64,000 nt of DNA from Symbiodinium natans (lineage: Eukaryota > Sar > Dinophyceae > Suessiales > Symbiodiniaceae): positions 62,001 through 126,000 of the forward strand of contig CAJNDS010002259.1 of NCBI GenBank assembly GCA_905221605.1. The letters run 5' to 3'. The stretch's first letter is position 1. Each line of letters starts with the position of its first letter. The position numbers were made by a program, and so were the translations under genes. The notes beneath the pieces were generated by a model. The model worked only from the letters and a program-made list of their open reading frames with translations. It was not told the DNA's origin and searched no databases. This document shows, piece after piece, positions 10,042 through 20,112 of the stretch.

Positions 10042-10251
10042 CTAGGGGCCGATGACAATGTCCACGGCCGAGTTGATGACGCACGGAGTGGCCTTGTAAG
10101 TGGAACGTCCCCAACAGCGTGGAAAACCCCCTCTGAAATATCCTCGTTCGTCTCTACCGGACCCCCCAGCCTTGCCATAGGGAAGCTTGCCGTCTGTCTT
10201 CGAGATGTCGATGATGATCTTAGGTCGCAGTCTCTTTACATCACGTCGCAT
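10042..10251 (-). CDS. Terminal exons of an unidentified protein with a hidden 78-nt intron
   Basis: The frame reads LRPKIIIDISKTDGKLPYGK and later ATPCVINSAVDIVIGP before a TAG. The stretch between has a different composition (Gly/Arg/Phe-rich) and is bounded by CAAG|GCTGGG and TTACAAG|GCCACT. Removing 10093-10170 (78 nt, GC donor, AG acceptor) joins the two halves in frame as ...LPYGKATPCVINSAVDI. No family was recognised. Upstream exons were not found. Confidence 0.42.
   Translation of the reverse strand: MRRDVKRLRPKIIIDISKTDGKLPYGKAGGSGRDERGYFRGGFPRCWGRSTYKATPCVINSAVDIVIGP
10093..10170 (-). other. Predicted 78-nt GC-AG intron
   Basis: Donor CAAG|GC, acceptor ACAAG|G; a multiple of three without a stop, so it is invisible to an ORF search. 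Confidence 0.5.
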
Positions 10252-10254
10252 GCA

Positions 10255-10945
10255 TACGGAGCAGAATCCTGGGTCCCCTCAGTGCCCGAAAAAACAGTAA
10301 GTCCCAAAGGGCACTCTCACGTCTGAAGGCCGCGCTGGGTGGAAGCTCCGGACGGCGATGAACACTGCGAAGGCCAGAGCCGTCTGCCCAGCTCCAGGCT
10401 TCTCCTAAATCTTACAAGGTTGCTTCACGGGGTTTCCTGTTCAGGGCTTTCGTGCGTTCAGTTCTGAGTTCCTGGCCACCTTCTCTGGCACGGTGTGCCT
10501 CGCATTAACATCAAGAATCGAAACCGCACCCTGAGCTGCTCTGAGTTACATCGTCATCTTCGTGATGCAGGGCCGTTGCCCATACAGTCAGTTTCCCTCT
10601 GCCTTGGCAGAAGCGGCTCCTTCAAACTCGAGGCCATCTTGCCAGCAGGCACCCTCCCTACGAGCCAAAGCTAGGCAGGCGCACGCGGCACTTGCACGAC
10701 CGGTCCATATCTGACTGGGCCTGAAACCGCCTGAAACCGCCTGACAGCCTCAAAGACACAGCGGTCCACAGGGGCACAGCTTTGGGAGGGGGAGCCAGCG
10801 GCAGAGGGGCGCCGCCTTTGAACGAGACTCTTTGCGCTTCCAGCCAGGAGGCAGGGGCACCTGAACGGAACAGCGAAGGAGCTGTGACTCGACAGCCATT
10901 CTCCAGGTTCAAGGCAGTTCAAGGCTTCCTTAGGAAATTTCAAGG
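10255..10945. other. No gene recognised
   Basis: No convincing exon on either strand. It presumably holds the 3' flank of the cyclophilin gene and intergenic DNA. Confidence 0.35.
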
Positions 10946-10951
10946 AAGGCT

Positions 10952-12399
10952 TCAAGGAAACGAAGGCGCCTCTTCTGCTTTACGCTTCCGCGTCCGCAGC
11001 GCCTCGGACTCCAGCTCCCCGCAGTCGCAGATGACGGCCTGCAAGGCATCCGGCTCGTGTTCTACTTTGAGCGTGTGATCTCTTAGAAATATAGAATACA
11101 CGGAGAGTTTGCGTTGGAGAGCCCTTGCACACAGGTACGGAGACGTGTGCCAGGCAAAAGCTGCTCCTGCCTCGAAGAGGGGTGTGCCACCCTTCGTGCC
11201 CATGGACTCGAGCTGCCAGGCACAGGCAAGTTGTGCAAATCCCAGCTTGGACCAACAGAGAAATAATAGGAATAGCAATAGTTGTTATTATCATAAGCAC
11301 AGAGCAACTCTGGGAGACCTCAGATCTTTCGGGGGGCTGGCCCGGCCTTCGACAGCTTGTCAATGCCTTCGATGACTCTGGCGAAAACCGTGTGCTTGCC
11401 ATCAAGCTTGGGCTCCGCCTCTCGGGGAAAACGGACCCACAGCGTGGTGGTCGCGAGGTGCCTGGGGCCGGGCCTTGGAGATGAAGAAGAACTGAGAACA
11501 CTGCTTCCCCTCCTCACCTCGCTTGTGGGCCATAGAGACCTCATCCGAGCACTTTCCGTGAAAAGTCCCCCTCTCCGAATCCATGCTCATGGCAACGAGT
11601 GTCACTAGAATCATTAGACGTAGCAGGCAATTGCCCGGGGCAGACACCAAGCCGGGGCGGTCATGCTTAAGCTTGAAGTTCTCACATCCAAAGGTTCCGT
11701 CACCATCCTGCAAAACCAAGTTGAAGCTGCAAGGGCCCTGCACCCTTCGGACCCTTTGGGCCTACGCGCCTGGTTGTAAATGGAGTCTCCACCCGAACCG
11801 TCCCCTTTCGTGATGTCGCCACCTCAAAGGTTTATTGGCCCATCGTTGCAGACACGCAGAGATTGAAACAGCGAGCTCCTGACCTTGGATGATCTTGCCT
11901 GGGATGATCTTGTGAAACCTCGGCAAAGTCCGAGACAAGCTTCATGAGTTTAGGCCCCTAGGCCTAGCCTCCGATTCGAGGCGTCGACCTGCTGCCCTTG
12001 AAGCACAGAGGCTTGCCAGACACGGCACTGACTCCACGCTCACCTGCAGCTCTACGATATTCATCGATATTCTGAGGTTCTGAGCAAGAGTTCAAGATCC
12101 GGATCCAAGCCCGAGGAAAGCTGGGGCGCCGTGCCCGTGCAAAGACAACGGAAGTTCTCAACGGTCTTTGGGACGACGTCACCGAAAAGCTCTAGGACGA
12201 TGCGGCCAAGCTTGCGTTTGTGCAGCTCGACCTTTGGGAGGAGCGGGGGAGCGCAGCACATCTTTGCAGGTTTTGCCCCTATCCTGACTGAGGCCTCGAG
12301 AAAGACTTTAGGCCTCTTCTCCTTGATGCTCTGAGGCTGGTTCGCCTCCGACTTTTCAAGCAAAAAAGAGTGCCCGGAGCCAACAGCAAGGATCAGCAT
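10952..12399 (-). CDS. Cyclophilin-type peptidyl-prolyl cis-trans isomerase, nine exons
   Basis: Eight exons can be placed exactly: 12268-12399 (ATG start), 12135-12210, 11989-12043, 11884-11918, 11770-11822, 11648-11707, 11474-11539, 11347-11418. They join in frame to the classic fold: [119 protein letters not shown] last exon (10952 to about 11075) ends [10 protein letters not shown], then a basic KRK tail and TGA. The active-site segment FHKII keeps the phenylalanine and has Lys where the family has Arg; the QFF motif is present. Donors are GC in five introns and GT in three. The junction to the last exon is one base out of phase, so a further micro-exon may lie in 11080-11346. The 28-residue N-terminal extension is not typical. 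Confidence 0.88.
11884..11918 (-). other. 35-nt micro-exon of the cyclophilin gene
   Basis: Encodes [11 protein letters not shown] with split codons at both ends. AG|G acceptor and AAG|GTC donor are visible. Without it the active-site strand would be lost. Confidence 0.85.
12211..12267 (-). other. 57-nt GC-AG intron in the cyclophilin gene
   Basis: Runs from GCAAAG to CGCAAG on the coding strand, divisible by three and stop-free. Its removal restores [14 protein letters not shown], as in other cyclophilins. Confidence 0.75.
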
Positions 12400-12404
12400 C
12401 GAGG

Positions 12405-13075
12405 CCCTCCATGACCCTCATGGCCCCGCAAGCCGCAAAGTGAATCTGTGCTGTTCCCCCTCGTCTCCTCACCATCAGGCCGCGTGCTTCCGCCCGACCA
12501 GCCCTTGCCATCGCCTCAGAATGGAATCTCACCAGGCCACTATCGGACCACTACCACTACTACACGGTGACTACACGCATCTAGGCCACGCACACATGTC
12601 TCTGACTCTCTGACACACAGCTGGCTTGGTGAGAGGGCGTGCTTTCAGCCACAAAGGCTCCAGCCAACAATTCCCAGGCCAGTCCCGGCAGACTGCGTGA
12701 TAGGCGACATGGCATATCAAGGAAGGGCGGCACCTGAGTAGCTCTAGGATGGCTGAGGAGCTGCAGAGTTGATGTTGCTCTTGGCTTGTCAATGTCGTTT
12801 CTACATGCAGCCCCTTGGCTCTGTCGTGGAGTGGGGGGGGCGGGTCGCCTAACCTGGATCAACAAGCTGACCAATGGCGCTGATGCGATGGGGCGCAAGC
12901 GTGTAGAAGACTGGAGAGTGTTTCTGCATTAGAACATCGCCACGACCAAACGTCGCATTCTCTTGAGCCCCGCTGAAAGCCGCACTGTTCTTGGAGTGAA
13001 GCACGATACTGGCAAGTCTCAGGCGATGAGGGAGAGCTGGTGGGCTTTCTTTTATGCACTCCCCACGCTAGCCTC
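12405..13075. other. No gene recognised
   Basis: The interval upstream of the cyclophilin ATG shows no recognised exon. A promoter could lie here, but dinoflagellates lack a dependable TATA signal and none was seen. Confidence 0.35.
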
Positions 13076-13080
13076 CAGAC

Positions 13081-13830
<750 letters not shown>

Positions 13831-14062
13831 CTGACTCTGATGTTCACGTGTCACATGTTCCGACGTATTCTCACGCATTCACACGTTCCTGCATCATCTC
13901 GGCTACTCTACAGATCTCTACAGACTCGTCTGCGAATGGCTTGAGCTGCGACCGGCAATTATGTTGCACTTCCTTTTCGTCACGTCCAGGACACTGAAGG
14001 ATCGAATAATATGCAAGTTGCGCTTTGTGGTCTTGCGCTCAGGTACTTTTAAGACAAAAAAA

Positions 14063-17000
14063 TCATGAGAAACAGGAGAGCCACAAGTCTACCATGCCGC
14101 ACAGGTCCTGGACAAAGACTTGGGGCTTCTGTCCCTCGGGCCATGCCCAACGGGTGTAATACCTCGCCGCAACAAGCAGAGCGCCACTTTGTGCCTCCCT
14201 CACGGCAGGGCGCCTCTCGAACAGGGGACCCCCGACGACAAGAAGGGTGCCCTTCTGCGTCTCGCGATCTAAGGGTACAATGGCGGGCATACACCTTGTT
14301 TCCACAGGCGCATGGCTTCGAATCCACTTGGAAGAATCTGAAAGAGATGACACAGAAGCCCCCTCCATCTCCACCAAACAAAATGATAAAAAGATGAAGC
14401 AGAAGGAAGCAGACGGTTGCCAACGTCCACAAGTTGCCTAGCTTCAAGCTGTCGAGGCGACGCGTGGGTCGTAAGCACACAGAGAAAGAGACACAGAAGA
14501 GAGACTTGTAGGCCGCGGAACAAGGTCGAGGTGTTCTTGAGAAGCAGCGCCAGGTCTGAGCTCGCGAGGACAGCACGCAAGTCCAAGCCTTGCTGTCTTC
14601 GCGTCTCCTGGCATTGGCGCTCAAGTTGGAGCTTTCTCAGTAGCGATGACCCGCATGGAGGAGCTCTATATGGTCCTCCACAAAAGACTCGACCTCTGCC
14701 TGGAAGGTGTCCCCCTCCTCCTGCTCGGTCAGCTCAAGTGGTGGTCGCTGCTGCCGGTGCCGCGACTTGGCTTTCGATGCCTGGAAGTCAAGAAAGTCAA
14801 GAGCGTTGCGGTGAGGACTGGGAGAAGGATGGGAAAAGGCGGGCGTGCCACACGATTCCTGGCCTCCGGCATCACATCACCTCTGTCCTCGTCGGCGTCG
14901 ACATGGTGGACCTTCACCTTGGCCTTGGCCTTGGCCTTCCCATTCTTTGGATGCTGGTCGCGTGTGGCCTCCGTGGAGGCTGCCGAGGATTCCGAGGATG
15001 AGTCAGACTCCTCCGAGTTCTCGGAGTCTTCGGAAGAGCTCTTGTCCTTCCTTGGAAGCCACGGGAGCTTTACCTTCATGATGTATGCCGCCGGGGGCAA
15101 GGAAATCTCGATCCCCTCGCCGAGCCTGCAGCCATCGGTCCCAAAGCATGTCAAAAATAAGAAATTCTCAGTAAACAACCATGGTCCCGGCGCGAAGTGG
15201 AGGTTGGGAAGCTGGTCCATGTTGGAACAGTCCGAGGACACGTCGAGCGTCTTCGTCAGCATCCTGGCCCACAGGATAGGTTCTCTTTCTCTGCTGCAGA
15301 AGACGACTCATTCTTGCACAGATACATGCGCAAGAACTAGCTGCACGAGAGTTGCACATATTGTCACAACACTCTGAGTATCTCTAGGTTTGCTTGTTGT
15401 CTGGCCTCACCGCCTCAGAGGGCATGGCCAGGATGTTGGATCCTGTGTCGATCACAGCCACACACGGAGCGTTCTCGCGGCAGAGGTGGAACTTGTGGTG
15501 CGCCTGAGCTCAGGCGTGTGCATCTCAGGACTCTGCTAACAATGAAGTTAACAATGCTGCGTCCGTCAGTCCCAGAGGCATGTGAAGACGGCTTGCTTGA
15601 AACGGTGTCCTTGGATAGCGTTCCACTTCTGCTCCACTGTTCCCTGGTGTCCCATTTGAGTTCTGCTCTGGCACCCGTAGCATGCTATAGCATTCTATCA
15701 ACCTTCATCAAACTGGTACCCTGAGAGAGGGCACACACGAAGCACATCCAAGGCACCCCGTCTGCATCGTCGCTGAGCAGCGAGGCGGCTTTGTGCCTGA
15801 GCACCCCAGAAAAGTATCAGAAACACAGGCTCTTGTGAACACATCAACACATCTACTTCGTCACCCGTCCAAGGCTGAGGCCTCCGATGGCGCACGCGCA
15901 TGTTGCTGAGCTTCACGGCCCAGTGCATCTGCCCTTCGACGTTCACTGCCTTGCCTTCGCTGGACCTTCAAAAAAAGAGAAAGCTCAAGCATCCTTCAAT
16001 ACATCAAGCACGACAAGGGAGCCCTTTATAAGCTCAAGCGGGGCTCTCACGATGCGCCGCAGTTAAACCAGTTATGCTGGGCTTGCCCGCCTGTCTCCCC
16101 AAATGAAGGTGCCTGAGTGACTGAATGCTCAGACGCCACAAGCTGCACAGGCCACTCTCTGCAGCCGGGGATGCCATCGTTCTTCTTGCCACGGCAATAT
16201 CCGAACGAGTGCAGCACACGCTTATCGCGCAGCTTCGAATAGAAGGACTGCCCCAGGGATCGATTCCTGGGAGCGAAGAAGGCAAGAGGCACAAGACTTC
16301 TCGCACCACAAAGGCAAAAAACCTCAGAGTCTCTCCCGGTGCTGCCCGGGGTGCATCATGTGCTGCAAGCCCAGGATTCCCGAGATGCCCTTGGAGGAAT
16401 GAAGTATCTGCAGGGAGTCCATGCTGATCTCAGAGATCGGAAACTTCTGCATGCTTACATACTCCTCTGCAGCACCAATCCGGATGGTTTCTCTGCCCTC
16501 CACCGTGATGGCCATGCCGCTCCCATAGGCTATGAACCCCTGTCGCGGGATCTTCTTCCCATGCGAGGACATGAAGAGCTGCATGTAGGACTTGGAGGCA
16601 TTGTGATTGTAGAGCTTCGTGCTGGGAAAGACCTCTTCAGAGGCACCGGCATCGATCTTATCAAGCTCGGCCTTGATAGTCGACCACGTCTTCGCCACGA
16701 ATTTGTCGCTCCCAGTGTCTAAGATCATGTTCAGGTTCACACTTGGGGTTCCGATTCCGAGCTCACCTGTTGGTGTGGAGCCCACCACATGCTGCCGGTA
16801 CGTGAAGGAGTACGCGTCCTTCTCGCCTGAGCTCTTGTCGCTTGTGTCCGGCTCCTCATCGCCCTCCTCATCGCCCTCCTCCTCCTCGCCCTCCTCGTCG
16901 CCCTCGTCCACGTCGGCCTGGGCCTCGACCTCGCGAGGATTCCGGGCAACCTGGGCGCTTTGCTGCGAGACCGCGGCCTTGGTGTCGTCACTGCTTGGCA

Positions 17001-17102
17001 CTGTGGAGTTGGGTGGCTCAATGCGCATTGGGGCAGGGGCACTTTCTTGGCGTGGCAGACTGTAACCGATTCGAATTGCTTCAGCCATTTAGAGAAAGAC
17101 AC

Positions 17103-17134
<32 letters not shown>

Positions 17135-17411
17135 CCAGAGAAAGGGAGAGGGAACAAAAAAGAGAGAGGGAGAGAGAGCAGGAAAGAGGGAGCAAGAGGG
17201 AGCGGCCCGTGGCCTCGGGCCAGTGCGGGAGGATGGCGTTCAGGCTCATGGGCTCTGCTTTGGAAGAGCCGTAGCCCGTTGCGCCGTGAGTGCTGTGCGT
17301 GCTTTGCACCTCTCCAGCAGCATCCACAGCCACGATGTAATCGCCTTCCTCCGCGCAAGCCCTCGAGCACAGGCAAAGGAGGGCCAGCGCCCGCATGAGA
17401 CGCATGTTCAT
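14063..17411 (-). CDS. Pepsin-like (A1 family) aspartic protease with signal peptide and inserted disordered domain
   Basis: Exon 1 starts at the ATG of 17409-17411 and encodes a signal peptide (RLMRALALLCLCSRACAEEG). Exon 2 (about 16335-17080) has an acidic propeptide-like stretch, then GELGIGTPS and the first catalytic motif MILDTGSDKFVA, the flap region FIAYGSGMAI and ISGILGLQHM. Later exons give SFYSKLRDKRVLHSFGYCRG, TFIWGD (after a 62-nt intron), MHWAVKLSNMRV, and the second catalytic motif CVAVIDTGSNILAMPSE near 15425-15500. Then come LPNLHFA and ISLPPAAYIMKV, and the C-terminal strand MPAIVPLDRETQKGTLLVVG joined to FERYYTRWAWP across a 51-nt intron. Both Asp are present. Between AAYIMK and the last lobe lies an acidic Ser/Glu stretch, a KAKAKAKVKV basic stretch and helical exons (about 14540-15080), not part of a normal pepsin fold. 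It should act in the secretory system or a vacuole. Confidence 0.85.
14163..14213 (-). other. 51-nt GC-AG intron in the aspartic protease gene
   Basis: Donor GAGAG|GC, acceptor GGCGAG|G. It is divisible by three and stop-free. Removal gives FERYYTRW, as in the family's last strand. Confidence 0.65.
15126..15191 (-). other. 66-nt GC-AG intron in the aspartic protease gene
   Basis: Donor TTCGC|GCCGGG, acceptor GCTGCAG|GCTCGG, divisible by three and open. Removal joins LPNLHFA to LGEGIEISLPP, matching the pepsin strand order. Confidence 0.6.
16113..16174 (-). other. 62-nt GC-AG intron in the aspartic protease gene
   Basis: Donor GATG|GCATCC, acceptor CACTCAG|GCACC. Removal joins GKKNDG to TFIWGD in frame. 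Confidence 0.65.
17104..17200. repeat. GA-rich microsatellite in intron 1 of the aspartic protease
   Basis: A (GA)n tract at 17104-17134 followed by degenerate GAG-rich sequence; reads as (CT)n on the coding strand just upstream of the exon 2 acceptor region. Confidence 0.85.
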
Positions 17412-17619
17412 ATTTTGCAGTTATGGAAAACCTGAGACTTAAGACGCATCTTGAAACAAACGGCAACAGAGGCGGGCAAGTGGGAAACACAGCCTACGTC
17501 GTGCCGCAATGAACTCACACAGAAGCCACGCAGTGTCCCTAGCTCATGGCAAGGCATTCCCACATGTCCACGTGGAGCTTCTTCGAAAATTCGCTTACAC
17601 TCACTTTTCCACCTGTCGC
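17412..17619. promoter_or_regulatory. Short intergenic spacer between tandem genes
   Basis: About 208 bp separate the stop of the FHA gene from the ATG of the protease gene. It must hold one 3' end and the next 5' region, including any trans-splice acceptor. No specific element was recognised. Confidence 0.4.
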
Positions 17620-19932
17620 TCACGTTGGCTCGTGGTAGACGTACAACCTGGACGAGGCCCCGAACTTCACCATGGCGCCATCTTTCAATAAGACTCGGAG
17701 GTTCTTCTCGATCCGCTGCGCATTCACCTGTACACCATGGACGGATTGGTCCACGAGGTAAATCCCAGCACCTCCTCTGGTCAGAGCCGCATGCTGCCTG
17801 CGCACACCGCACTACATTAGGGGCCTCTCTGTGTCTGATGATGTCTGATAGTGTCTGTCTCTCTCTCTTCCTTCTTGCGTCTCTCTTCACGAGGCTCATG
17901 GAAGACTCGAGGGGTGGCGCGCGGCCTCGAAATCGTCGTATGGTTCATGGGGAAGTCCACTTCCCCGGCCGCTCGCCCCAGAGTCCAGCGCTGCTTGTCA
18001 GAGCCCAGGACATGCCGGTCGACCCACTTCCCATCCTCAGACATGTTTCTCATCCTGCCCCCCACTTTCCCCAAAAAAGGCTTAAATTCCCGGCCTTCAG
18101 CACATCCAGGCATGGCTGCAGCACGCGGGGAACTGGAGGGAGCTCTGAGGCTGCAGGCCAAGACAGCCTGTCCTTCTCCTCCCTCTCGGCCTTGCGGTGG
18201 GGGAGGGGGGGGGAGCTTGCAATCGGCGCCTAGAAACGAAGACCCCGACTTCCCGCCTGCTTCTTCTCTCGGAGCTCCTCCTCTTGCTTCCACTTTGTCA
18301 GATCCTGTATCTGTGAATGCCAAGCTCCGGTCTGTGTGGTTTAAGGAGGTTCGGAAGGAACGGCGGCCTCTCCGGTCACGTTCTCGTTGTCGTCATCAGA
18401 GCCCGACTCCTCCTGAGACCATCACTTCGCCACTTTCACATCTCTTCGCGCGGAATCTGAAAGGCAGAGTCAAAGCCTCGGAGCCCTCATCGTGAGCTGA
18501 CTCCATCGCCTGCCATGGCGCCGCTTGCTCTGCACTGCTCGCACGGCCATTTCCATGAAACCGAAAGCTGTGCAGCAGCCAGGCTAGGCCTTTTGGGCCG
18601 CGCGTCGCTCCGCAGCCTATCTGAAGTATTCGAGAAGGGCAGCAAGAGGACTGGTGTGCTGCCATGTACTGCTCCTGCCTTACGTTTGACTTCTTCCAGC
18701 TCTGCCTCTGCCGCTGCGTCGTGTTCCGCCTGCCTTCCAGTTCACATCTCGAGCTCTACCCAAACAAAGAGCCTTCTTTCACGCAAGGCGCCATGTTCGT
18801 GGATAGCGGCCTCTGCCGGACCTCCTCAGGTATGGGCTGCGGCGGTGGCGCGCGCTCCGCGCGCTCCGCTCGTGGCCTCTTGCCTTGCCACAGGGTCTCG
18901 ACATGCAAGAGCGCAAGTTGAGGGCAGTGCTCTGTTGAGTGGGGCAGATGACGTGCTCTTCCGCGAGCGTATGAGCCGCATCAGCTGGTTCTTGCTTCGA
19001 GCCACAGCCCAAAAAAGCTAATGGGAGCCCCGTCCCCCACCCGTCCCCCCGAAGCCTTCCAAGTTTTCCAAGCTTGGGAAAGATCTTTTGTCTAGTCAAC
19101 GATGTCTGTAATCTGCAAAGCTCCTGCTGTGGTCGAGCCTGCAGTGGCACGAGGTCCAGGTCTGTTCACCTGCGTCTTTCCTTGCCAGCACAAAGCCATC
19201 AGGTACTCAGAGGATGCCATAAGCGCCGAAGAACAAACCAAGGATGCAAAGCTACAACGGAGAAGTCATGAGAATTCAAGCGCGAGTTGTTGCACCGGGT
19301 GGCCCGTGAGGATGTGCGCATAGTAGTAGGCACCTTCAGGAAGATGGTCTGTCTACACCCCATGCGTGAAGAAGTCGCCAAAGCTCACAGCACAACAAAA
19401 ACATCTGCAGCCGTCCTCTAGCCATCTCTAGTGAAATAGGTTCAAATAGGTGCTTCATGAGTCCTTATGGAATTTGTGGGTCCGGAGGCGCCTTTCTTCG
19501 TTTTGGAGGCCTTGCGCACCCAGCCATATGGCAAGGGCTCGTGTGCAGGCCGCTTGCGGTTCGGAGGGACCTTTGCCTCCTTTTGTGCCTCCCACGAGAA
19601 TTTCGACTCAGTATGTACCAAAAAGGGGGCAACAAGGAAGAAGAGGGAGATGGAGAGAGGGGCTAGAGGATCACGTCGGACGAGTCGGGCCTCTTTGGGC
19701 TCCTGGGTCGAAACTGGGATCTTTGTGCCAACCTCCTTTACCTCAGGGAAGACGAGGGGCTCACACGGACTGCACCCTCAAGCTTATGGCTGTAAGCCAC
19801 GTATCCGACATTTGACCCTACTCACGATCCCATACACAAACCTGCGAAGGAGCAGTCTACTCTCTGGTGAGACCAGCAGTGGGTGCTGCGCGCCTGCTCC
19901 CCCTCCTCGTCGGAAGAAACGACTTCTGCCAT
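17620..19932 (-). CDS. WW and FHA domain protein, NIPP1-like
   Basis: The likely start is the ATG at 19930-19932 (MAEVVSSDEEGEQA). Further exons follow at about 19665-19765 (LVFPEVKEVGTKIPVSTQEP) and 19450-19610. The latter holds the front of a WW domain, LPYGWVRKASKTKK. The WW continues near 19304-19340 (GAYYYAHILTG) and, across a 123-nt GC-AG intron (19181-19303), as KTQVNRP. The second Trp of the domain is Val here. Helical, acidic exons follow (AEHDAAAEAELEEVKRKAGA near 18690; EESGSDDDNENVTGEAA near 18375). Last is an FHA domain: WTLGRAAGEVDFPMNHTTIS, then a 128-nt GC-AG intron (17798-17925), then RQHAALTRGGAGIYLVDQ and VKFGASSRLYVYHE before the stop at 17620. The FGASSR strand resembles NIPP1, the nuclear PP1 inhibitor. 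An ATG at 18504-18506 could instead start a separate FHA gene. Confidence 0.68.
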
Positions 19933-20112
19933 GACAAGCACCGAAACGGACTTGCCATACCGGCGTGCTGTGAGCCAAATTGGCCTCCATGATCTGGAGC
20001 AAGTCAGAGTGTTGGCTTGGGCAATTGCTGCAACAACGTCGTTCCGGAACGACGCTTCTTTGAAGCAGGAGGTGCATGACACCTAACTTGGGCCGCTTAT
20101 CCGAATTGTTGC

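Noticed and set aside
16842-17435. Plus-strand frame of about 200 codons opposite the protease
   Set aside because: It is the complement of GC-rich acidic coding sequence plus a GA tract; the minus strand has clear protease motifs.
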